Of a DNA stretch of 64,000 bases, positions 17,680 to 29,424 are shown piece by piece (the first letter of the stretch is position 1; each line of letters starts with the position of its first letter). Location: positions 62,001-126,000 of the forward strand of contig CACZBX010000003.1 of NCBI GenBank assembly GCA_902779535.1, read 5' to 3'. The notes beneath the pieces were generated by a model. That model saw only the letters and a list, made by a program, of their open reading frames with translations. It searched no databases and had not been told where the DNA came from. A program made the translations under genes and the position numbers. This DNA comes from an uncultured Bacteroidales bacterium (lineage in GTDB: Bacteria > Bacteroidota > Bacteroidia > Bacteroidales > Bacteroidaceae).

Positions 17680-18123
17680 ATGGCTAAAGAAGTTGCTGGA
17701 TTAATCAAATTACAGATTAAAGGAGGCGCTGCAAATCCATCACCTCCCGTAGGACCTGCACTTGGTTCAAAGGGTATCAATATCATGGATTTCTGCAAGC
17801 AATTCAATGCCAGAACCCAAGACAAGGCAGGTAAGATCTTACCTGTTATTATCACTTACTATAGCGATAAGTCTTTCGACTTTGTTGTAAAGACTCCTCC
17901 TGTAGCAGTGCAATTGCTTGAAATGGCAAAGATTAAGAGTGGTTCTGGTGAGCCTAACCGTAAAAAGGTTGCTCAATTGACTTGGGATCAGATCCGTACG
18001 ATCGCTCAGGACAAGATGGTTGACTTGAACTGCTTTACTGTAGAATCTGCGATGACTATGGTAGCTGGTACAGCTCGGAGTATGGGTATCACCGTTAAAG
18101 GCGAATTCCCGGGTAATAATTAA
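17680..18123 (+). CDS. rplK: 50S ribosomal protein uL11
   Basis: 147 residues, standard length. The N-terminal domain ([36 protein letters not shown]) has the proline-rich linker seen by thiopeptides, and the C-terminal domain binds 23S rRNA at the GTPase centre. Followed 15 bp later by rplA, its usual partner. Confidence 0.98.
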   Translation: MAKEVAGLIKLQIKGGAANPSPPVGPALGSKGINIMDFCKQFNARTQDKAGKILPVIITYYSDKSFDFVVKTPPVAVQLLEMAKIKSGSGEPNRKKVAQLTWDQIRTIAQDKMVDLNCFTVESAMTMVAGTARSMGITVKGEFPGNN

Positions 18124-18138
18124 TAAACTTCAATTACA

Positions 18139-18849
18139 ATGGGTAAACTTACAAAAAATCAAAAGTTAGTAGCCGGTAAGATTGAAGCAGGGAAGGCATA
18201 CTCTCTCATCGAAGCTGCAAAACTGGTGAAGGAAATTACTTTCACTAAGTTCGATGCTTCTGTAGATATTGCAATTCGTTTAGGTGTCGATCCTCGTAAG
18301 GCAAACCAAATGGTACGTGGCGTTGTTTCCCTTCCTCACGGAACAGGTAAGCAAATCCGCGTATTGGTTCTTGTTACACCTGACACAGAAGTTGCTGCCG
18401 CTGCAAAAGAAGCTGGTGCTGACTATGTTGGTCTTGAAGAGTATATTGAAAAGATCAAAGGTGGATGGACTGATGTTGATGTAATCATCACTCAGCCTTC
18501 TAACATGGGTAAAATCGGTGCACTCGGCCGTATCCTCGGTCCTCGTGGTTTGATGCCAAACCCGAAGAGTGGTACTGTTACAATGGATGTAGCTAAAGCT
18601 GTTAAAGAAGTAAAACAAGGTAAGATAGATTTCAAGGTTGATAAAACTGCCATTATCCATACTTCAATTGGTAAGGTAAGTTTTACTCCTGAACAGATTG
18701 CTGATAACGCACGTACTTTTATTGATACTGTCGTTAAGTTAAAACCTGCTGCAGCTAAAGGTACTTATATGAAGAGCATTTATCTTTCATCAACTATGAG
18801 TCTTGGTGTTAAAGTTGATCCAAAGGCTTTGGATGATAAAACTAATTAA
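18139..18849 (+). CDS. rplA: 50S ribosomal protein uL1
   Basis: 236 residues, full length, with the family signature [18 protein letters not shown]. It forms the L1 stalk that handles E-site tRNA; in other bacteria it also represses its own rplKA mRNA, though no matching leader site could be identified here. Confidence 0.98.
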   Translation: MGKLTKNQKLVAGKIEAGKAYSLIEAAKLVKEITFTKFDASVDIAIRLGVDPRKANQMVRGVVSLPHGTGKQIRVLVLVTPDTEVAAAAKEAGADYVGLEEYIEKIKGGWTDVDVIITQPSNMGKIGALGRILGPRGLMPNPKSGTVTMDVAKAVKEVKQGKIDFKVDKTAIIHTSIGKVSFTPEQIADNARTFIDTVVKLKPAAAKGTYMKSIYLSSTMSLGVKVDPKALDDKTN

Positions 18850-18858
18850 TGAAGAATT

Positions 18859-19377
18859 ATGAAAAAGGAAGATAAAGGCGTTATTATCAGTCAGCTTGCT
18901 GAAACTGTAAAGGAATTCGGTCATTTTTACTTGGTTGACGTTACTGCTTTGAACGCAGAAAAGACGGCTCAGTTAAGAAGAAAATGTTTTGAAGCTGGCA
19001 TTAAGTTGGTGGTAGTAAAGAATTCTTTGCTCCACAAGGCTCTCATGAGCATTGAAGATGTTGATTTCTCACCGTTGTTCGATTCTTTGAAAGGTACAAC
19101 AGCAGTTATGTTTACAAACGTAGCTAATGTGCCTGCAAAGTTGTTGAAGGAATATAAGAATGAGAACCCTGTATTGAAAGCTGCTTATGCTGAAGAGGGT
19201 TGTTATGTTGGTGCTGATCAACTTGATGCTCTGGCTAGTATCAAGAGTAAGAATGAAGTTATTGCAGATATCATTGCTCTGTTGCAATCGCCTGCTAAGA
19301 ACGTTATTTCTGCTCTTCAATCTGGTGGAAACACCATTCATGGAGTTCTTAAGACTCTGGGCGAACGTCCCGAATAA
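18859..19377 (+). CDS. rplJ: 50S ribosomal protein uL10
   Basis: 172 residues. It begins MKKEDKGVIISQLAETVKEF and has the central rRNA-binding alpha/beta domain and a C-terminal helix (residues about 140-172) that carries the L7/L12 dimers. Sits 9 bp after rplA and 41 bp before rplL. Confidence 0.97.
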   Translation: MKKEDKGVIISQLAETVKEFGHFYLVDVTALNAEKTAQLRRKCFEAGIKLVVVKNSLLHKALMSIEDVDFSPLFDSLKGTTAVMFTNVANVPAKLLKEYKNENPVLKAAYAEEGCYVGADQLDALASIKSKNEVIADIIALLQSPAKNVISALQSGGNTIHGVLKTLGERPE

Positions 19378-19418
19378 AAAATATCAATTAAGTATTTAAC
19401 AATTAAATTCATACTAAA

Positions 19419-19793
19419 ATGGCAGATTTAAAAGCTATTGCTGAACAATTAGTTAACTTGACAGTTAAGGAAGTTAATGAACTTGCAACTATCCTTAAAG
19501 ACGAATATGGTATCGAACCAGCTGCTGCAGCTGTTGCTGTTGCTGCTCCTGCTGCTGCAGGTGAAGCTGCTGCTGAAGAGAAGACATCTTTTGATGTTGT
19601 TTTGACTTCTGCAGGTGCTGCTAAGTTGAAAGTTATTAAGGTGGTTAAGGAAGAATGTGGTCTTGGCTTGAAGGAAGCTAAGGACTTGGTAGACGGTGCT
19701 CCTAGCACTTTGAAGGAAGGCTTGTCAAAGGCTGACGCTGAGGCTTTGAAAGAGAAGATTGAAGCTGAAGGTGCTACTGTTGAACTTAAGTAA
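19419..19793 (+). CDS. rplL: 50S ribosomal protein bL12 (L7/L12)
   Basis: 124 residues: an N-terminal dimerisation helix pair, an alanine-rich hinge ([19 protein letters not shown], about residues 36-54) and the C-terminal factor-binding domain ([27 protein letters not shown]). A stalk protein that recruits EF-Tu and EF-G. A perfect hairpin between it and rpoB suggests that ribosomal-protein output is set higher than polymerase output. Confidence 0.98.
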   Translation: MADLKAIAEQLVNLTVKEVNELATILKDEYGIEPAAAAVAVAAPAAAGEAAAEEKTSFDVVLTSAGAAKLKVIKVVKEECGLGLKEAKDLVDGAPSTLKEGLSKADAEALKEKIEAEGATVELK

Positions 19794-19816
19794 GATTGCC
19801 TGATTAACAGGATATC

Positions 19817-19853
19817 GGTTAAGAATTCTCTTAGGGGAATTCTTAACCTTTTT
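19817..19853 (+). terminator. attenuator between rplL and rpoB
   Basis: GGTTAAGAATTC and GAATTCTTAACC form a perfect 12-bp stem with an 8-nt loop, followed by five T. It would end a fraction of rplL transcripts and let the rest enter rpoBC, as the partial terminator at the same place does in Escherichia coli. Confidence 0.75.
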
Positions 19854-19891
19854 GTGTCTATATTATATTGAGTTCTTAAATTTATTATCAG

Positions 19892-22800
19892 ATGTCTTCT
19901 AAAACAGAAAACAAACGTATTAGTTTTGCTTCTATTAAGAATCCGATGCCTTATCCGGATTTCTTGGAAGTACAATTGAAGTCTTTCCAAGACTTTCTGC
20001 AATTGGATACCCCTCCAGAGAAACGAAAGAAGGATGGACTGTATCAGGTGTTCGCCGAAAACTTCCCTATCGCTGATACGCGAAACAATTTCGTTCTCGA
20101 ATTCTTGGATTACTATATCGACCCGCCTACATATTCTATCGAGGATTGTCTTGAACGCGGATTGACATATAGTGTTCCATTGAAAGCTAAACTTAAGCTT
20201 TATTGTACGGATCCCGATCATGAGGATTTTGATACGGTGATTCAGGATGTATATCTGGGACCTATCCCTTATATGACTCCACAAGGAACCTTCGTTATTA
20301 ATGGTGCAGAACGCGTTGTCGTTTCACAGCTTCACCGTTCACCGGGTGTCTTCTTCGGACAGAGCATCCATGCGAACGGTACGAAATTGTATTCTGCTCG
20401 TATCATTCCATTCAAAGGTTCTTGGATTGAATTTGCAACGGATATCAATAATGTGATGTATGCGTACATCGACAGAAAGAAAAAATTGCCTGTTACCACA
20501 TTGTTGCGTGCCGTCGGCTTTGAAACAGATAAAGATATCCTTGAAATCTTTAATCTGACTGAAGAAATTAAGGTCAATAAGACAAATCTGAAGAAGGTAG
20601 TTGGCAGAAAGTTAGCTGCCCGCATTCTGAAGACATGGACAGAAGACTTCGTTGATGAGGATACGGGAGAAGTTGTATCCATCGAGCGTAACGAAGTGAT
20701 TATTGACCGTGAAACAATTTTAACTGAAGAACATATCGAAGAGATTTTGGATTCTCAAGTACCTACGATCTTGGTACATAAAGAAGAAGCCAATTCATCT
20801 GATTATTCTATTATATTCAATACACTTCAAAAAGATCCGAGCAATTCAGAGAAAGAAGCAGTTCTTTATATTTATAGACAATTGAGAAATGCTGATCCTG
20901 CTGATGATGCAAGTGCTCGTGAGGTGATCAATAATCTTTTCTTCTCGGAGAAGAGATATGACCTTGGTGATGTTGGTCGTTACAGAATCAATAAGAAATT
21001 GGGACTGTCAACCGATATGGACGTTAAGGTCTTGACTAAACAAGACATTATCGAGATCATCAAATACTTGATTGAGTTGATTAACTCTAAGGCTGATGTA
21101 GATGATATCGACCACTTGAGCAATCGTCGCGTTCGTACTGTTGGCGAGCAGCTTTCTAACCAGTTCACCATCGGATTGGCACGTATGGCACGTACAATCC
21201 GTGAAAGAATGAATGTTCGTGATAATGAAGTATTCACACCGGTTGATTTGATTAATGCAAAGACCATTTCATCGGTCATCAACTCGTTCTTTGGAACGAA
21301 TGCTTTGTCGCAGTTCATGGATCAGACAAACCCATTGGCCGAAATCACGCATAAGCGTCGTATGTCTGCGTTAGGTCCTGGCGGTTTGACTCGTGAGCGT
21401 GCTGGATTTGAGGTTCGTGACGTACACTATACACACTATGGTCGTTTGTGTCCGATTGAAACTCCTGAAGGTCCTAATATCGGTTTGATCTCATCTCTCT
21501 GTGTATACGCAAAGATCAACGATCTAGGCTTTATCGTTACCCCTTATCGTAAGGTGGAAAATGGTAAGGTTGATTTATCCGATGAGGGCGTTAGATATTA
21601 CACCGCTGAAGAAGAAGAGGACAAACTGATTGCACAGGGCAATGCACCATTGAATGATGATGGTACATTTATCAGAGATCGGGTAAAGGCTCGTCAAGAT
21701 GCCGACTATCCTGTTGTGGCTCCTGATCAGATTGACATGATGGATGTCTCTCCTCAGCAGATCGCTTCTATTGCAGCATCGTTGATCCCATTCTTGGAGC
21801 ATGATGATGCTAACCGTGCGTTGATGGGTTCGAACATGATGAGACAGGCTGTTCCTTTGCTTCGTACAGAAGCACCTATCGTTGGTACTGGCATTGAGAA
21901 GCAGTTGGCAGAGGATTCACGTACTCAGATTATGGCAGAGGGTGATGGCGTTATCGAATACATTGATGCGACAACGATCAAGGTACTCTATGACCGTACT
22001 GAAGAAGAAGAATTCGTTAGCTTCGAGCCAGCTTTGAAGGTTTATGATATTCCTAAATTCCGTAGAACCAATCAGAGCATGACAATTGACCTTCGTCCTA
22101 TCTGTGAGAAGGGCCAGCGTGTGAAGAAAGGTGATATTCTGACCGAAGGTTACTCGACCGCTAATGGTGAGTTGGCACTTGGTAAGAACTTCTTGGTTGC
22201 TTATATTCCTTGGAAGGGTTACAACTACGAGGATGCTATCGTTCTGAACGAACGTGTCGTTCGTGAGGACTTGTTGACTTCTGTTCACGTTGATGAATAT
22301 GTCTTGGAAGTTCGCGAGACCAAGCGTGGAATGGAGGAATTTACTTCAGATATTCCAAACGTAAGTGAAGAAGCGACAAAGGACTTGGACGAAAACGGTA
22401 TCGTTCGTATTGGAGCTCGTATCCAGCCGGGTGATATCTTGATTGGAAAGATCACTCCAAAGGGTGAATCAGATCCGTCTCCAGAGGAGAAATTGTTGCG
22501 TGCTATCTTCGGCGATAAGGCTGGTGACGTGAAGGATGCTTCTTTGAAGGCTTCTCCTTCATTGCATGGTGTTGTTATCGGTAAGAGATTGTTCTCACGT
22601 GCTATTAAGACTCGTAGCGAGAAGAATTCTGATAAGGCTTTAATGCCTAAGTTGGATGAAGAATTTAAGGCAAAGGCTGATGAACTGAAAGGCATCATGC
22701 TCGAGAAACTGCTGACATTAACATCGGGTAAAGTATCACAGGGAGTGAAAGACTATACTGGAGCTGATGTCGTAGCGAAGGGTGCTAAATTCACGAAGTC

Positions 22801-23704
22801 AGTTCTGGAGAATCTTGACTTTGAAACGATTCAGTTGAACAAGTGGACGAATGATGCTCATAAGAATGACCTGATTCGTGACTTGGTTATGAACTATCTG
22901 AAGAAGTACAAAGAGTTGGATGCTGATTTGAAGCGTAAGAAGTTTGCGATTACAATTGGTGATGAACTTCCTTCTGGCGTTATTCAAATGGCTAAGGTAT
23001 ATATTGCTAAGAAACGTAAGATTGGTGTCGGCGATAAGATGGCAGGTCGTCACGGTAATAAGGGTATTGTCTCACGTGTCGTTCGTCAAGAGGATATGCC
23101 ATTCTTGGCAGACGGTACTCCTGTAGATATCTGTTTGAACCCGTTGGGTGTGCCTTCACGTATGAACATTGGTCAGATTTTCGAGGCTGTGTTAGGTCGT
23201 GTCGGAAAGAACTTGGGCGTGAAGTTTGCTACTCCTATCTTTGATGGTGCTACATTGGAGGATTTGGATAAGTGGACTGACAAGGCTGGACTTTCACACT
23301 ATTGCAAGACAGATTTGTATGATGGTGAGACCGGTGAGAAGTTTGACCAACCTGCAACAGTAGGTGTTGCCTATATGTTGAAGTTAGGTCACATGGTTGA
23401 AGATAAGATGCATGCCCGCTCAATCGGCCCGTACTCATTGATTACGCAGCAGCCATTAGGTGGTAAAGCACAATTTGGTGGTCAGCGTTTCGGTGAAATG
23501 GAGGTTTGGGCTCTTGAGGCATTCGGCGCTTCTCACGTTCTGCAAGAGATCTTGACTATTAAGTCGGATGATGTGAACGGACGTTCTAAGGCTTATGAGG
23601 CGATTGTCAAAGGTGAACCAATGCCAACACCTGGTATTCCTGAATCTTTGAATGTCTTGTTGCATGAATTAAAAGGTTTAGGCCTGAGTGTACGCCTTGA
23701 ATAA
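19892..23704 (+). CDS. rpoB: DNA-directed RNA polymerase subunit beta
   Basis: 1270 residues, usual for Bacteroidota. The rifampicin-pocket region reads [47 protein letters not shown] (quoted in part as key stretches: [23 protein letters not shown]) and is the unaltered sensitive-type sequence. [14 protein letters not shown] is the conserved beta segment near the active centre. Forms the core enzyme with rpoC (30 bp downstream) and rpoA (58292). Confidence 0.98.
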   Translation: MSSKTENKRISFASIKNPMPYPDFLEVQLKSFQDFLQLDTPPEKRKKDGLYQVFAENFPIADTRNNFVLEFLDYYIDPPTYSIEDCLERGLTYSVPLKAKLKLYCTDPDHEDFDTVIQDVYLGPIPYMTPQGTFVINGAERVVVSQLHRSPGVFFGQSIHANGTKLYSARIIPFKGSWIEFATDINNVMYAYIDRKKKLPVTTLLRAVGFETDKDILEIFNLTEEIKVNKTNLKKVVGRKLAARILKTWTEDFVDEDTGEVVSIERNEVIIDRETILTEEHIEEILDSQVPTILVHKEEANSSDYSIIFNTLQKDPSNSEKEAVLYIYRQLRNADPADDASAREVINNLFFSEKRYDLGDVGRYRINKKLGLSTDMDVKVLTKQDIIEIIKYLIELINSKADVDDIDHLSNRRVRTVGEQLSNQFTIGLARMARTIRERMNVRDNEVFTPVDLINAKTISSVINSFFGTNALSQFMDQTNPLAEITHKRRMSALGPGGLTRERAGFEVRDVHYTHYGRLCPIETPEGPNIGLISSLCVYAKINDLGFIVTPYRKVENGKVDLSDEGVRYYTAEEEEDKLIAQGNAPLNDDGTFIRDRVKARQDADYPVVAPDQIDMMDVSPQQIASIAASLIPFLEHDDANRALMGSNMMRQAVPLLRTEAPIVGTGIEKQLAEDSRTQIMAEGDGVIEYIDATTIKVLYDRTEEEEFVSFEPALKVYDIPKFRRTNQSMTIDLRPICEKGQRVKKGDILTEGYSTANGELALGKNFLVAYIPWKGYNYEDAIVLNERVVREDLLTSVHVDEYVLEVRETKRGMEEFTSDIPNVSEEATKDLDENGIVRIGARIQPGDILIGKITPKGESDPSPEEKLLRAIFGDKAGDVKDASLKASPSLHGVVIGKRLFSRAIKTRSEKNSDKALMPKLDEEFKAKADELKGIMLEKLLTLTSGKVSQGVKDYTGADVVAKGAKFTKSVLENLDFETIQLNKWTNDAHKNDLIRDLVMNYLKKYKELDADLKRKKFAITIGDELPSGVIQMAKVYIAKKRKIGVGDKMAGRHGNKGIVSRVVRQEDMPFLADGTPVDICLNPLGVPSRMNIGQIFEAVLGRVGKNLGVKFATPIFDGATLEDLDKWTDKAGLSHYCKTDLYDGETGEKFDQPATVGVAYMLKLGHMVEDKMHARSIGPYSLITQQPLGGKAQFGGQRFGEMEVWALEAFGASHVLQEILTIKSDDVNGRSKAYEAIVKGEPMPTPGIPESLNVLLHELKGLGLSVRLE

Positions 23705-23734
23705 TTTAAAATAACTCTTTACAATATATAGAAT

Positions 23735-26700
23735 ATGGCTTTTAGAAAAGATAATAAGATAAAGAGTAACTTCTCTAAGATTTCAATTGGATTGGCTTCT
23801 CCTGAGGAAATCCTGGAGAATTCATACGGTGAGGTGTTGAAGCCTGAAACAATCAACTACCGTACCTATAAACCGGAAAGAGATGGTCTGTTCTGTGAAC
23901 GTATCTTCGGTCCGGTAAAGGACTACGAGTGTGCTTGCGGTAAGTATAAGCGTATTCGTTATAAAGGTATCGTCTGTGACCGATGCGGTGTTGAGGTGAC
24001 AGAGAAAAAAGTTCGTCGTGAACGTTCCGGTCATATCCAGTTGGTTGTGCCGGTTGCTCATATCTGGTACTTCCGTTCATTACCTAATAAGATTGGTTAT
24101 CTGCTTGGCCTTCCAACCAAGAAATTGGATTCAATCATCTATTATGAGCGCTATGTTGTTATCCAACCGGGTGCAGCAGCTGATTTGGGTGTGAACAAAC
24201 TGGATCTGTTGTCAGAAGATGAATATCTTGATTTGTTAGATAAACTTCCAAAGGATAATCAATACTTGGAAGATAATGATCCAAACAAGTTCATTGCCAA
24301 GATGGGTGGTGAAGCATTGTTAGATCTTCTTTCACAAATCGACTTGGATGCATTGTCATACGAATTACGTGACAAGGCAAACAACGATTCTTCACAACAG
24401 CGTAAGAACGAAGCTTTGAAGCGTCTGCAAGTTGTAGAAGCATTCCGTTCATCACGTGGCCGCAATAAGGCTGAGTGGATGATTATGAGAATCATTCCTG
24501 TTACTCCTCCGGATTTGCGTCCGTTGGTTCCGCTGGATGGTGGCCGTTTTGCTACATCCGACTTGAACGATCTCTATCGTCGTGTTATTATTCGTAACAA
24601 CCGTCTGAAACGATTGATTGAAATCAAGGCACCGGAAGTTATCCTCCGTAATGAGAAACGTATGTTGCAGGAGGCTGTCGACTCTCTGTTCGACAACTCT
24701 CGTAAGTCAAGCGCTGTCAAGAGTGAAGCTAACCGTCCGTTGAAATCATTGTCAGACAGCTTGAAGGGTAAGCAAGGACGTTTCCGTCAGAACTTGTTGG
24801 GTAAGCGTGTTGACTACTCAGCTCGTTCGGTTATCGTTGTTGGTCCTGAACTGAAGATGGGTGAGTGCGGTCTTCCTAAGTTGATGGCTGCCGAATTGTA
24901 CAAACCATTCGTCATTCGCAAATTGATAGAGCGTGGTATCGTGAAGACGGTGAAATCGGCTAAGAAGATTGTTGATCGTCGCGAACCGGTTATCTGGGAT
25001 ATTCTGGAACATGTGATGAAAGGTCATCCGGTCCTCTTGAACCGTGCACCGACTCTGCACCGTCTGGGTATCCAGGCATTCCAGCCTCATATGATCGAAG
25101 GTAAAGCTATCCAGCTGCATCCATTGGCATGTACAGCGTTCAATGCCGACTTCGATGGTGACCAGATGGCTGTGCACTTGCCTTTGGGTAATGAAGCAAT
25201 CCTGGAAGCACAGTTGTTGATGCTAGAACCGCATAATATCCTGAATCCTGCGAATGGCGCGCCTATCACCGTGCCTGCTCAGGATATGGTACTCGGTTTG
25301 TATTATATCACGAAGTTGCGTAAGGGCGCCAAGGGTGAAGGCCTGACATTCTACGGTCCGGAAGAAGCAATCATTGCTTACAACTTGGGTAAGGTAGATG
25401 TTCATGCGATCATCAATGTCGTAGTGAAGGACTTGGATAAGGATGGTAACATTGTCGACGTAATGATGAAGGAAACTTCTGTCGGTCGTGTCATCGTGAA
25501 CCAAATCGTCCCTGATGAAGTGGGCTATTTGAATACCGTTATCTCAAAGAAATCATTGCGTGATATTATCAGTGACGTTATTAAGAAGGTCGGTGTGGCA
25601 CGTGCCTGCGAATTCTTGGATGGTATTAAGAACCTCGGTTATTATATGTCATTCAAGGGTGGTCTTTCATTCAACTTGGAAGATATCATTATCCCGAAGG
25701 AGAAGGAAGAATTGGTTCGCCGTGGTAATGAAGAAATCGACCAGATTATGGCTAACTATAATATGGGTTTCATTACCGATAATGAACGATATAATCAGGT
25801 CGTTGATACGTGGACACACGTTAACAGCGATTTGTCAGATATACTTTATAAGACCATCAAGAATGATGACCAAGGCTTTAATTCAGTCTTCATGATGTTG
25901 GATTCAGGAGCCCGTGGTTCTAAAGAGCAGATCCGTCAGTTGTCGGGTATGCGTGGTTTGATGGCTAAGCCTCAGAAAGCTGGTGCTGAAGGTGCTCAGA
26001 TTATTGAGAACCCGATCCTTTCCAACTTTAAGGAAGGTTTGTCCGTGCTCGAGTACTTCATCTCTACACACGGTGCTCGTAAGGGTTTGGCCGATACCGC
26101 ATTGAAGACTGCCGATGCCGGTTATTTGACTCGTCGTTTGGTGGACGTATCACACGATGTGATCGTAACTGAGGAAGACTGTGGTACATTGCGCGGACTG
26201 GTTTGTACAGCGTTGAAGAATAACGATGAGGTTATTGCAACATTGTACGAGCGTATCCTTGGTCGTGTATCCGTACATGATATCATACATCCTACTACCG
26301 GAAAACTGTTGGTAGCTGCCGGAGAGGAAATCACAGAAGAGATTGCAAAGGAAATCGAAGAATCTCCGATCGAGAGTGTAGAAATCCGTTCTGTATTGAC
26401 TTGTGAGGCTAAGCATGGTGTATGTGCTAAATGTTATGGACGTAACCTTGCAACCAGCAGAATGGTGCAGAAGGGTGAAGCTGTCGGCGTCATCGCTGCT
26501 CAGTCTATCGGTGAGCCGGGTACTCAGTTGACATTGCGTACTTTCCACGCCGGTGGTATCGCAGGTAACATGGCTGCTGATGCAAGCATCGTTCTGAAGA
26601 ATGATGGCCGTCTGGAATTTGAGGAACTTCGTACGGTAGATGCAGTTGATGAAACTGGTCAGAATGTGAAGGTCGTAGTAGGTCGTCTGGCTGAACTTCG

Positions 26701-28069
26701 TGTCGTTGACGTGAACACAGGCATTGTCCTTTCTACTCATAACATTCCTTACGGTTCTACCTTGTATGCTTCGAACGGCGATGTTGTCGAGAAGGGTAAA
26801 CTTATTGCAAAGTGGGACCCATTCAACGCGGTTATCATTACTGAGGTGACCGGTAAAGTTCGATTCGAGTCGATGATTGAAGGCGTAACCTATACTGTTG
26901 AATCTGATGAATCAACCGGTTTGCGCGAAATCATTATCATCGAGTCTAAGGATCGTAACAAGGTTCCGACAGCTGATATCGTTGATGAAGAAGGCAATGT
27001 ATTACGCACATACAACTTCCCGGTAGGTGGTCACATCTCGGTTGAGGATGGTCAGATGGTGAAGGCAGGTGATACGATCGTGAAGATTCCGCGTGCGGTT
27101 GGTAAGGCTGGTGATATCACCGGTGGTCTGCCACGTGTTACCGAATTGTTCGAAGCTCGTAACCCGTCGAACCCGGCAATCGTTTCAGAAATCGATGGTG
27201 AGGTTACTATGGGTAAGATCAAACGTGGTAATCGTGAGATCGTCGTTACCTCAAAGACAGGCGAAGAGAAGAAGTACTTGGTTAACTTGTCTAAGCAGAT
27301 CCTGGTACAGGAGAACGACTATGTACGTGCCGGTACTCCACTGTCCGACGGTGCAATTACTCCTTCCGACATCTTGGCGATTAAGGGACCTACCGCTGTT
27401 CAAGAGTATATCGTGAACGAGGTACAGGACGTATATCGTCTGCAGGGTGTGAAGATCAACGATAAGCACTTCGAGATCATTGTTCGTCAGATGATGCGTA
27501 AGGTTGAGATCAACGAACCGGGTGATACCCGTTTCTTGGAGCAGCAGGTTGTTGACCGACAAGACTTCCGTGATGAAAACGACCGTATCTGGGGCAAGAA
27601 AGTTGTCATCGATGCCGGTGATTCACAGAACTTGGTTAAGGGACAGATCGTAACCGCTCGTAAGTTGCGTGATGAGAACAGTTCGTTGAAGCGTCGTGAC
27701 TTGAAGTTGGTTGAGGTACGCGATGCCGTACCGGCAACATCTACTCAGATCCTGCAGGGTATCACCCGTGCAGCGTTGGGTACGAAGAGCTTCATGTCGG
27801 CTGCATCATTCCAGGAAACTACGAAGGTCTTGAACGAGGCTGCTATCGAAGGTAAGGTTGACTATCTGGAAGGTATGAAGGAGAATGTGATCTGTGGTCA
27901 CTTGATTCCTGCAGGTACCGGACAACGCGAATTTGACCGCCTGGTTGTAGGTTCAAAGGAAGAGTACGATCGTATTCAGGCTAATCGTAGAAACGTGCTC
28001 GACTTCAGTAACGTAGAATCTGAAGATCAAGTGCTGGAAGAACAGCCAATGAGCGAATTCCCTGAATAA
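23735..28069 (+). CDS. rpoC: DNA-directed RNA polymerase subunit beta'
   Basis: 1444 residues. The N-terminal zinc site is [20 protein letters not shown]; the catalytic magnesium loop is NADFDGDQM; the second zinc cluster is [13 protein letters not shown]. The trigger loop and bridge helix region lies around GLRGLMAKP to [21 protein letters not shown]. The gene ends in a strong terminator at 28089. Its usual neighbour, the DUF3467 gene, is 13 kb away (41218). Confidence 0.98.
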   Translation: MAFRKDNKIKSNFSKISIGLASPEEILENSYGEVLKPETINYRTYKPERDGLFCERIFGPVKDYECACGKYKRIRYKGIVCDRCGVEVTEKKVRRERSGHIQLVVPVAHIWYFRSLPNKIGYLLGLPTKKLDSIIYYERYVVIQPGAAADLGVNKLDLLSEDEYLDLLDKLPKDNQYLEDNDPNKFIAKMGGEALLDLLSQIDLDALSYELRDKANNDSSQQRKNEALKRLQVVEAFRSSRGRNKAEWMIMRIIPVTPPDLRPLVPLDGGRFATSDLNDLYRRVIIRNNRLKRLIEIKAPEVILRNEKRMLQEAVDSLFDNSRKSSAVKSEANRPLKSLSDSLKGKQGRFRQNLLGKRVDYSARSVIVVGPELKMGECGLPKLMAAELYKPFVIRKLIERGIVKTVKSAKKIVDRREPVIWDILEHVMKGHPVLLNRAPTLHRLGIQAFQPHMIEGKAIQLHPLACTAFNADFDGDQMAVHLPLGNEAILEAQLLMLEPHNILNPANGAPITVPAQDMVLGLYYITKLRKGAKGEGLTFYGPEEAIIAYNLGKVDVHAIINVVVKDLDKDGNIVDVMMKETSVGRVIVNQIVPDEVGYLNTVISKKSLRDIISDVIKKVGVARACEFLDGIKNLGYYMSFKGGLSFNLEDIIIPKEKEELVRRGNEEIDQIMANYNMGFITDNERYNQVVDTWTHVNSDLSDILYKTIKNDDQGFNSVFMMLDSGARGSKEQIRQLSGMRGLMAKPQKAGAEGAQIIENPILSNFKEGLSVLEYFISTHGARKGLADTALKTADAGYLTRRLVDVSHDVIVTEEDCGTLRGLVCTALKNNDEVIATLYERILGRVSVHDIIHPTTGKLLVAAGEEITEEIAKEIEESPIESVEIRSVLTCEAKHGVCAKCYGRNLATSRMVQKGEAVGVIAAQSIGEPGTQLTLRTFHAGGIAGNMAADASIVLKNDGRLEFEELRTVDAVDETGQNVKVVVGRLAELRVVDVNTGIVLSTHNIPYGSTLYASNGDVVEKGKLIAKWDPFNAVIITEVTGKVRFESMIEGVTYTVESDESTGLREIIIIESKDRNKVPTADIVDEEGNVLRTYNFPVGGHISVEDGQMVKAGDTIVKIPRAVGKAGDITGGLPRVTELFEARNPSNPAIVSEIDGEVTMGKIKRGNREIVVTSKTGEEKKYLVNLSKQILVQENDYVRAGTPLSDGAITPSDILAIKGPTAVQEYIVNEVQDVYRLQGVKINDKHFEIIVRQMMRKVEINEPGDTRFLEQQVVDRQDFRDENDRIWGKKVVIDAGDSQNLVKGQIVTARKLRDENSSLKRRDLKLVEVRDAVPATSTQILQGITRAALGTKSFMSAASFQETTKVLNEAAIEGKVDYLEGMKENVICGHLIPAGTGQREFDRLVVGSKEEYDRIQANRRNVLDFSNVESEDQVLEEQPMSEFPE

Positions 28070-28088
28070 TCGGGACGAATATAATTTA

Positions 28089-28126
28089 ATAGGGCATGCT
28101 CAATTTTGGGCATGCCCTATTTTTTT
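28089..28126 (+). terminator. rpoC operon terminator
   Basis: ATAGGGCATGC pairs perfectly with GCATGCCCTAT over 11 bp (28089-28099 and 28110-28120), followed by a run of seven T. Strong intrinsic terminator ending the secE-to-rpoC transcript. Confidence 0.93.
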
Positions 28127-28188
28127 GTTGTGAAAAATTACAATATTGACCTTCGCTGACCAATGAATCCTCCATGGTCGGTTATTCA

Positions 28189-28248
28189 ATCGTTGCTGAA
28201 CGATTTAAAATTGTTCAGCAACGATTTTGAAATTCTTCATGAAGAATT
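28189..28248. repeat. phased dyad array C
   Basis: Three successive inverted repeats, each with a 4-nt centre: ATCGTT-GCTG-AACGAT (28189-28204), AATTGTT-CAGC-AACGATT (28209-28226, one mismatch) and AATTCTT-CATG-AAGAATT (28231-28248). Their centres are 21 and 22 bp apart. The geometry matches arrays A and B but the arms differ. The outer arms of the first two also pair with each other over 14 bp. It lies between the 3' ends of rpoC and the phosphodiesterase gene; the rest of the gap (28127-28188, 28249-28329) shows nothing else I can name. Confidence 0.7.
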
Positions 28249-28329
28249 GGAAATTGTTCGTAGGAGACTCATTTCCCAACCATAATCAATTGTAAAGAAA
28301 AATAATCATTTCTAAAGTGATGGCCAAGA

Positions 28330-28563
28330 TCAGAATCGGTAGATATGAACCTTCCCGTTCTTTATCTTGCTGTCTTCTTTGGCAATGATGCGGACATCAG
28401 GGGTGTCTTCATAGAACCTCATTCCAATGACCTCTGTCCCCATCTTATCTCTTGTATAAGTGTAATGCCTTTCTTGGTTGATGATCACTTCGACGCTGCC
28501 CTTGAAGTTGAGTTCCAGTACGCACGCACCGTATTTGATTGCCGAGCCGTATCCCTTATTGAG
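28330..28563 (-). pseudogene. detached C-terminal domain of the phosphodiesterase
   Basis: Directly after the TAA at 28566-28564 the same frame stays open for 77 codons to a TGA at 28332-28330. The translation (LNKGYGSAIKYGACVLELNF ... DSKIKNGKVHIYRF) looks like a real beta-rich domain with strong codon structure and joins the upstream protein smoothly, giving 358 residues if the TAA is a mutated sense codon (CAA to TAA would need one change). Unless the stop is read through, this part is not made. Confidence 0.75.
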
Positions 28564-29406
28564 TTACTCTCCCTTTTGCAGCTTACCTTTCTTGATACTG
28601 ATTGTCTCGGAAGGTTGCTTCTGTTTGTTAGGCAGATAGCAGAAGTCGCTTAGCAGGATTGAGGCTCCGTTCTGAATCGCTTCTGCATCGTGCGGAGTAG
28701 GGAAGATGGACGATTGCACCTCGAAGCCGGCATTGCGGATGGCCTGACAGAATTCGCGGGTGAACATCCGGTAGCTCATGCTCGAGATACCGATTCTCCC
28801 TCCGATAGCTTTCAAGCGTTGGATAGCCTGGTCGGCGGTGACATTGTCCATGCTGAGCAGAATGAGGCAGTTCGATATCTTTCGTGCTTCCTTAAGAATG
28901 GCATCCGTGCTGCAAAAAGCGATCCAGTTGTCGCCAAACATCTGTTGGGCCACCTTGTACGATTCGATGAGGTCGCTGTGAAGAAGTGGCGTGATCCCGT
29001 TCTCCTTACATGCGGTCAGCAGTTCCTCCAACGTTGGGACGGGAGAACGGTATTGAGGGTTGTCGGATGCCAGCACATAGTACTTGCGCAGGTCATCAAA
29101 ATTTATGTCGGATAACTTGAGGGTCCCGTCAAGTTTGCTGTTATCTGCTTTCCGGCGGATGCACCTTCTCATATCGTTCGTATCGTGCATGATCACCATG
29201 ACGCTATCTTTTGTGTAGTGAACGTCACACTCGATGGTGGTATAGCCATATCGCTTGGCCATTTCCACCGCATACACACTGTTCTCAGGGACTTCGGTGC
29301 CGAGCCAGCACCCACGATGGGCGTAAACTACAGGTATGGACTGTGCTCTTAGGTTGACCGATAGCAGGCATGTTAACGAAAGGAATAAGAAGATGTACTT
29401 TTTCAT
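28564..29406 (-). CDS. glycerophosphodiester phosphodiesterase family protein, C-terminally truncated by a stop
   Basis: 280 residues. A signal peptide (residues 1-21, ending LRAQS) sends it to the periplasm. The GDPD TIM-barrel signatures are present: VVYAHRGCW with H30-R31, PENS, and TTIECDVHYTKDSVMVIMHD with acidic metal ligands. It would cleave glycerophosphodiesters to glycerol-3-phosphate and an alcohol. The catalytic barrel ends near SDFCYLPNKQ, so the shortened protein may still be active, but a further 77-codon domain lies in frame after the stop. The start is 18 bp after the AlkZ-related gene, suggesting one transcript. Confidence 0.85.
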   Translation of the reverse strand: MKKYIFLFLSLTCLLSVNLRAQSIPVVYAHRGCWLGTEVPENSVYAVEMAKRYGYTTIECDVHYTKDSVMVIMHDTNDMRRCIRRKADNSKLDGTLKLSDINFDDLRKYYVLASDNPQYRSPVPTLEELLTACKENGITPLLHSDLIESYKVAQQMFGDNWIAFCSTDAILKEARKISNCLILLSMDNVTADQAIQRLKAIGGRIGISSMSYRMFTREFCQAIRNAGFEVQSSIFPTPHDAEAIQNGASILLSDFCYLPNKQKQPSETISIKKGKLQKGE

Positions 29407-29424
29407 AGGTGCTTTTTATTTTTA

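Noticed and set aside
26150-26740. Minus-strand 196-codon frame inside rpoC, and 291 codons at 19409-20284 across rplL/rpoB
   Set aside because: Both are antisense shadows of highly expressed genes with skewed codon use; the translations have no domain features.
28345-28653. Plus-strand 102-codon frame after rpoC
   Set aside because: It is antisense to the phosphodiesterase tail, which has the convincing protein sequence on the minus strand.
28690-29115. Plus-strand 141-codon frame inside the phosphodiesterase gene
   Set aside because: Antisense to a clear GDPD domain and without start context or homology-like motifs.
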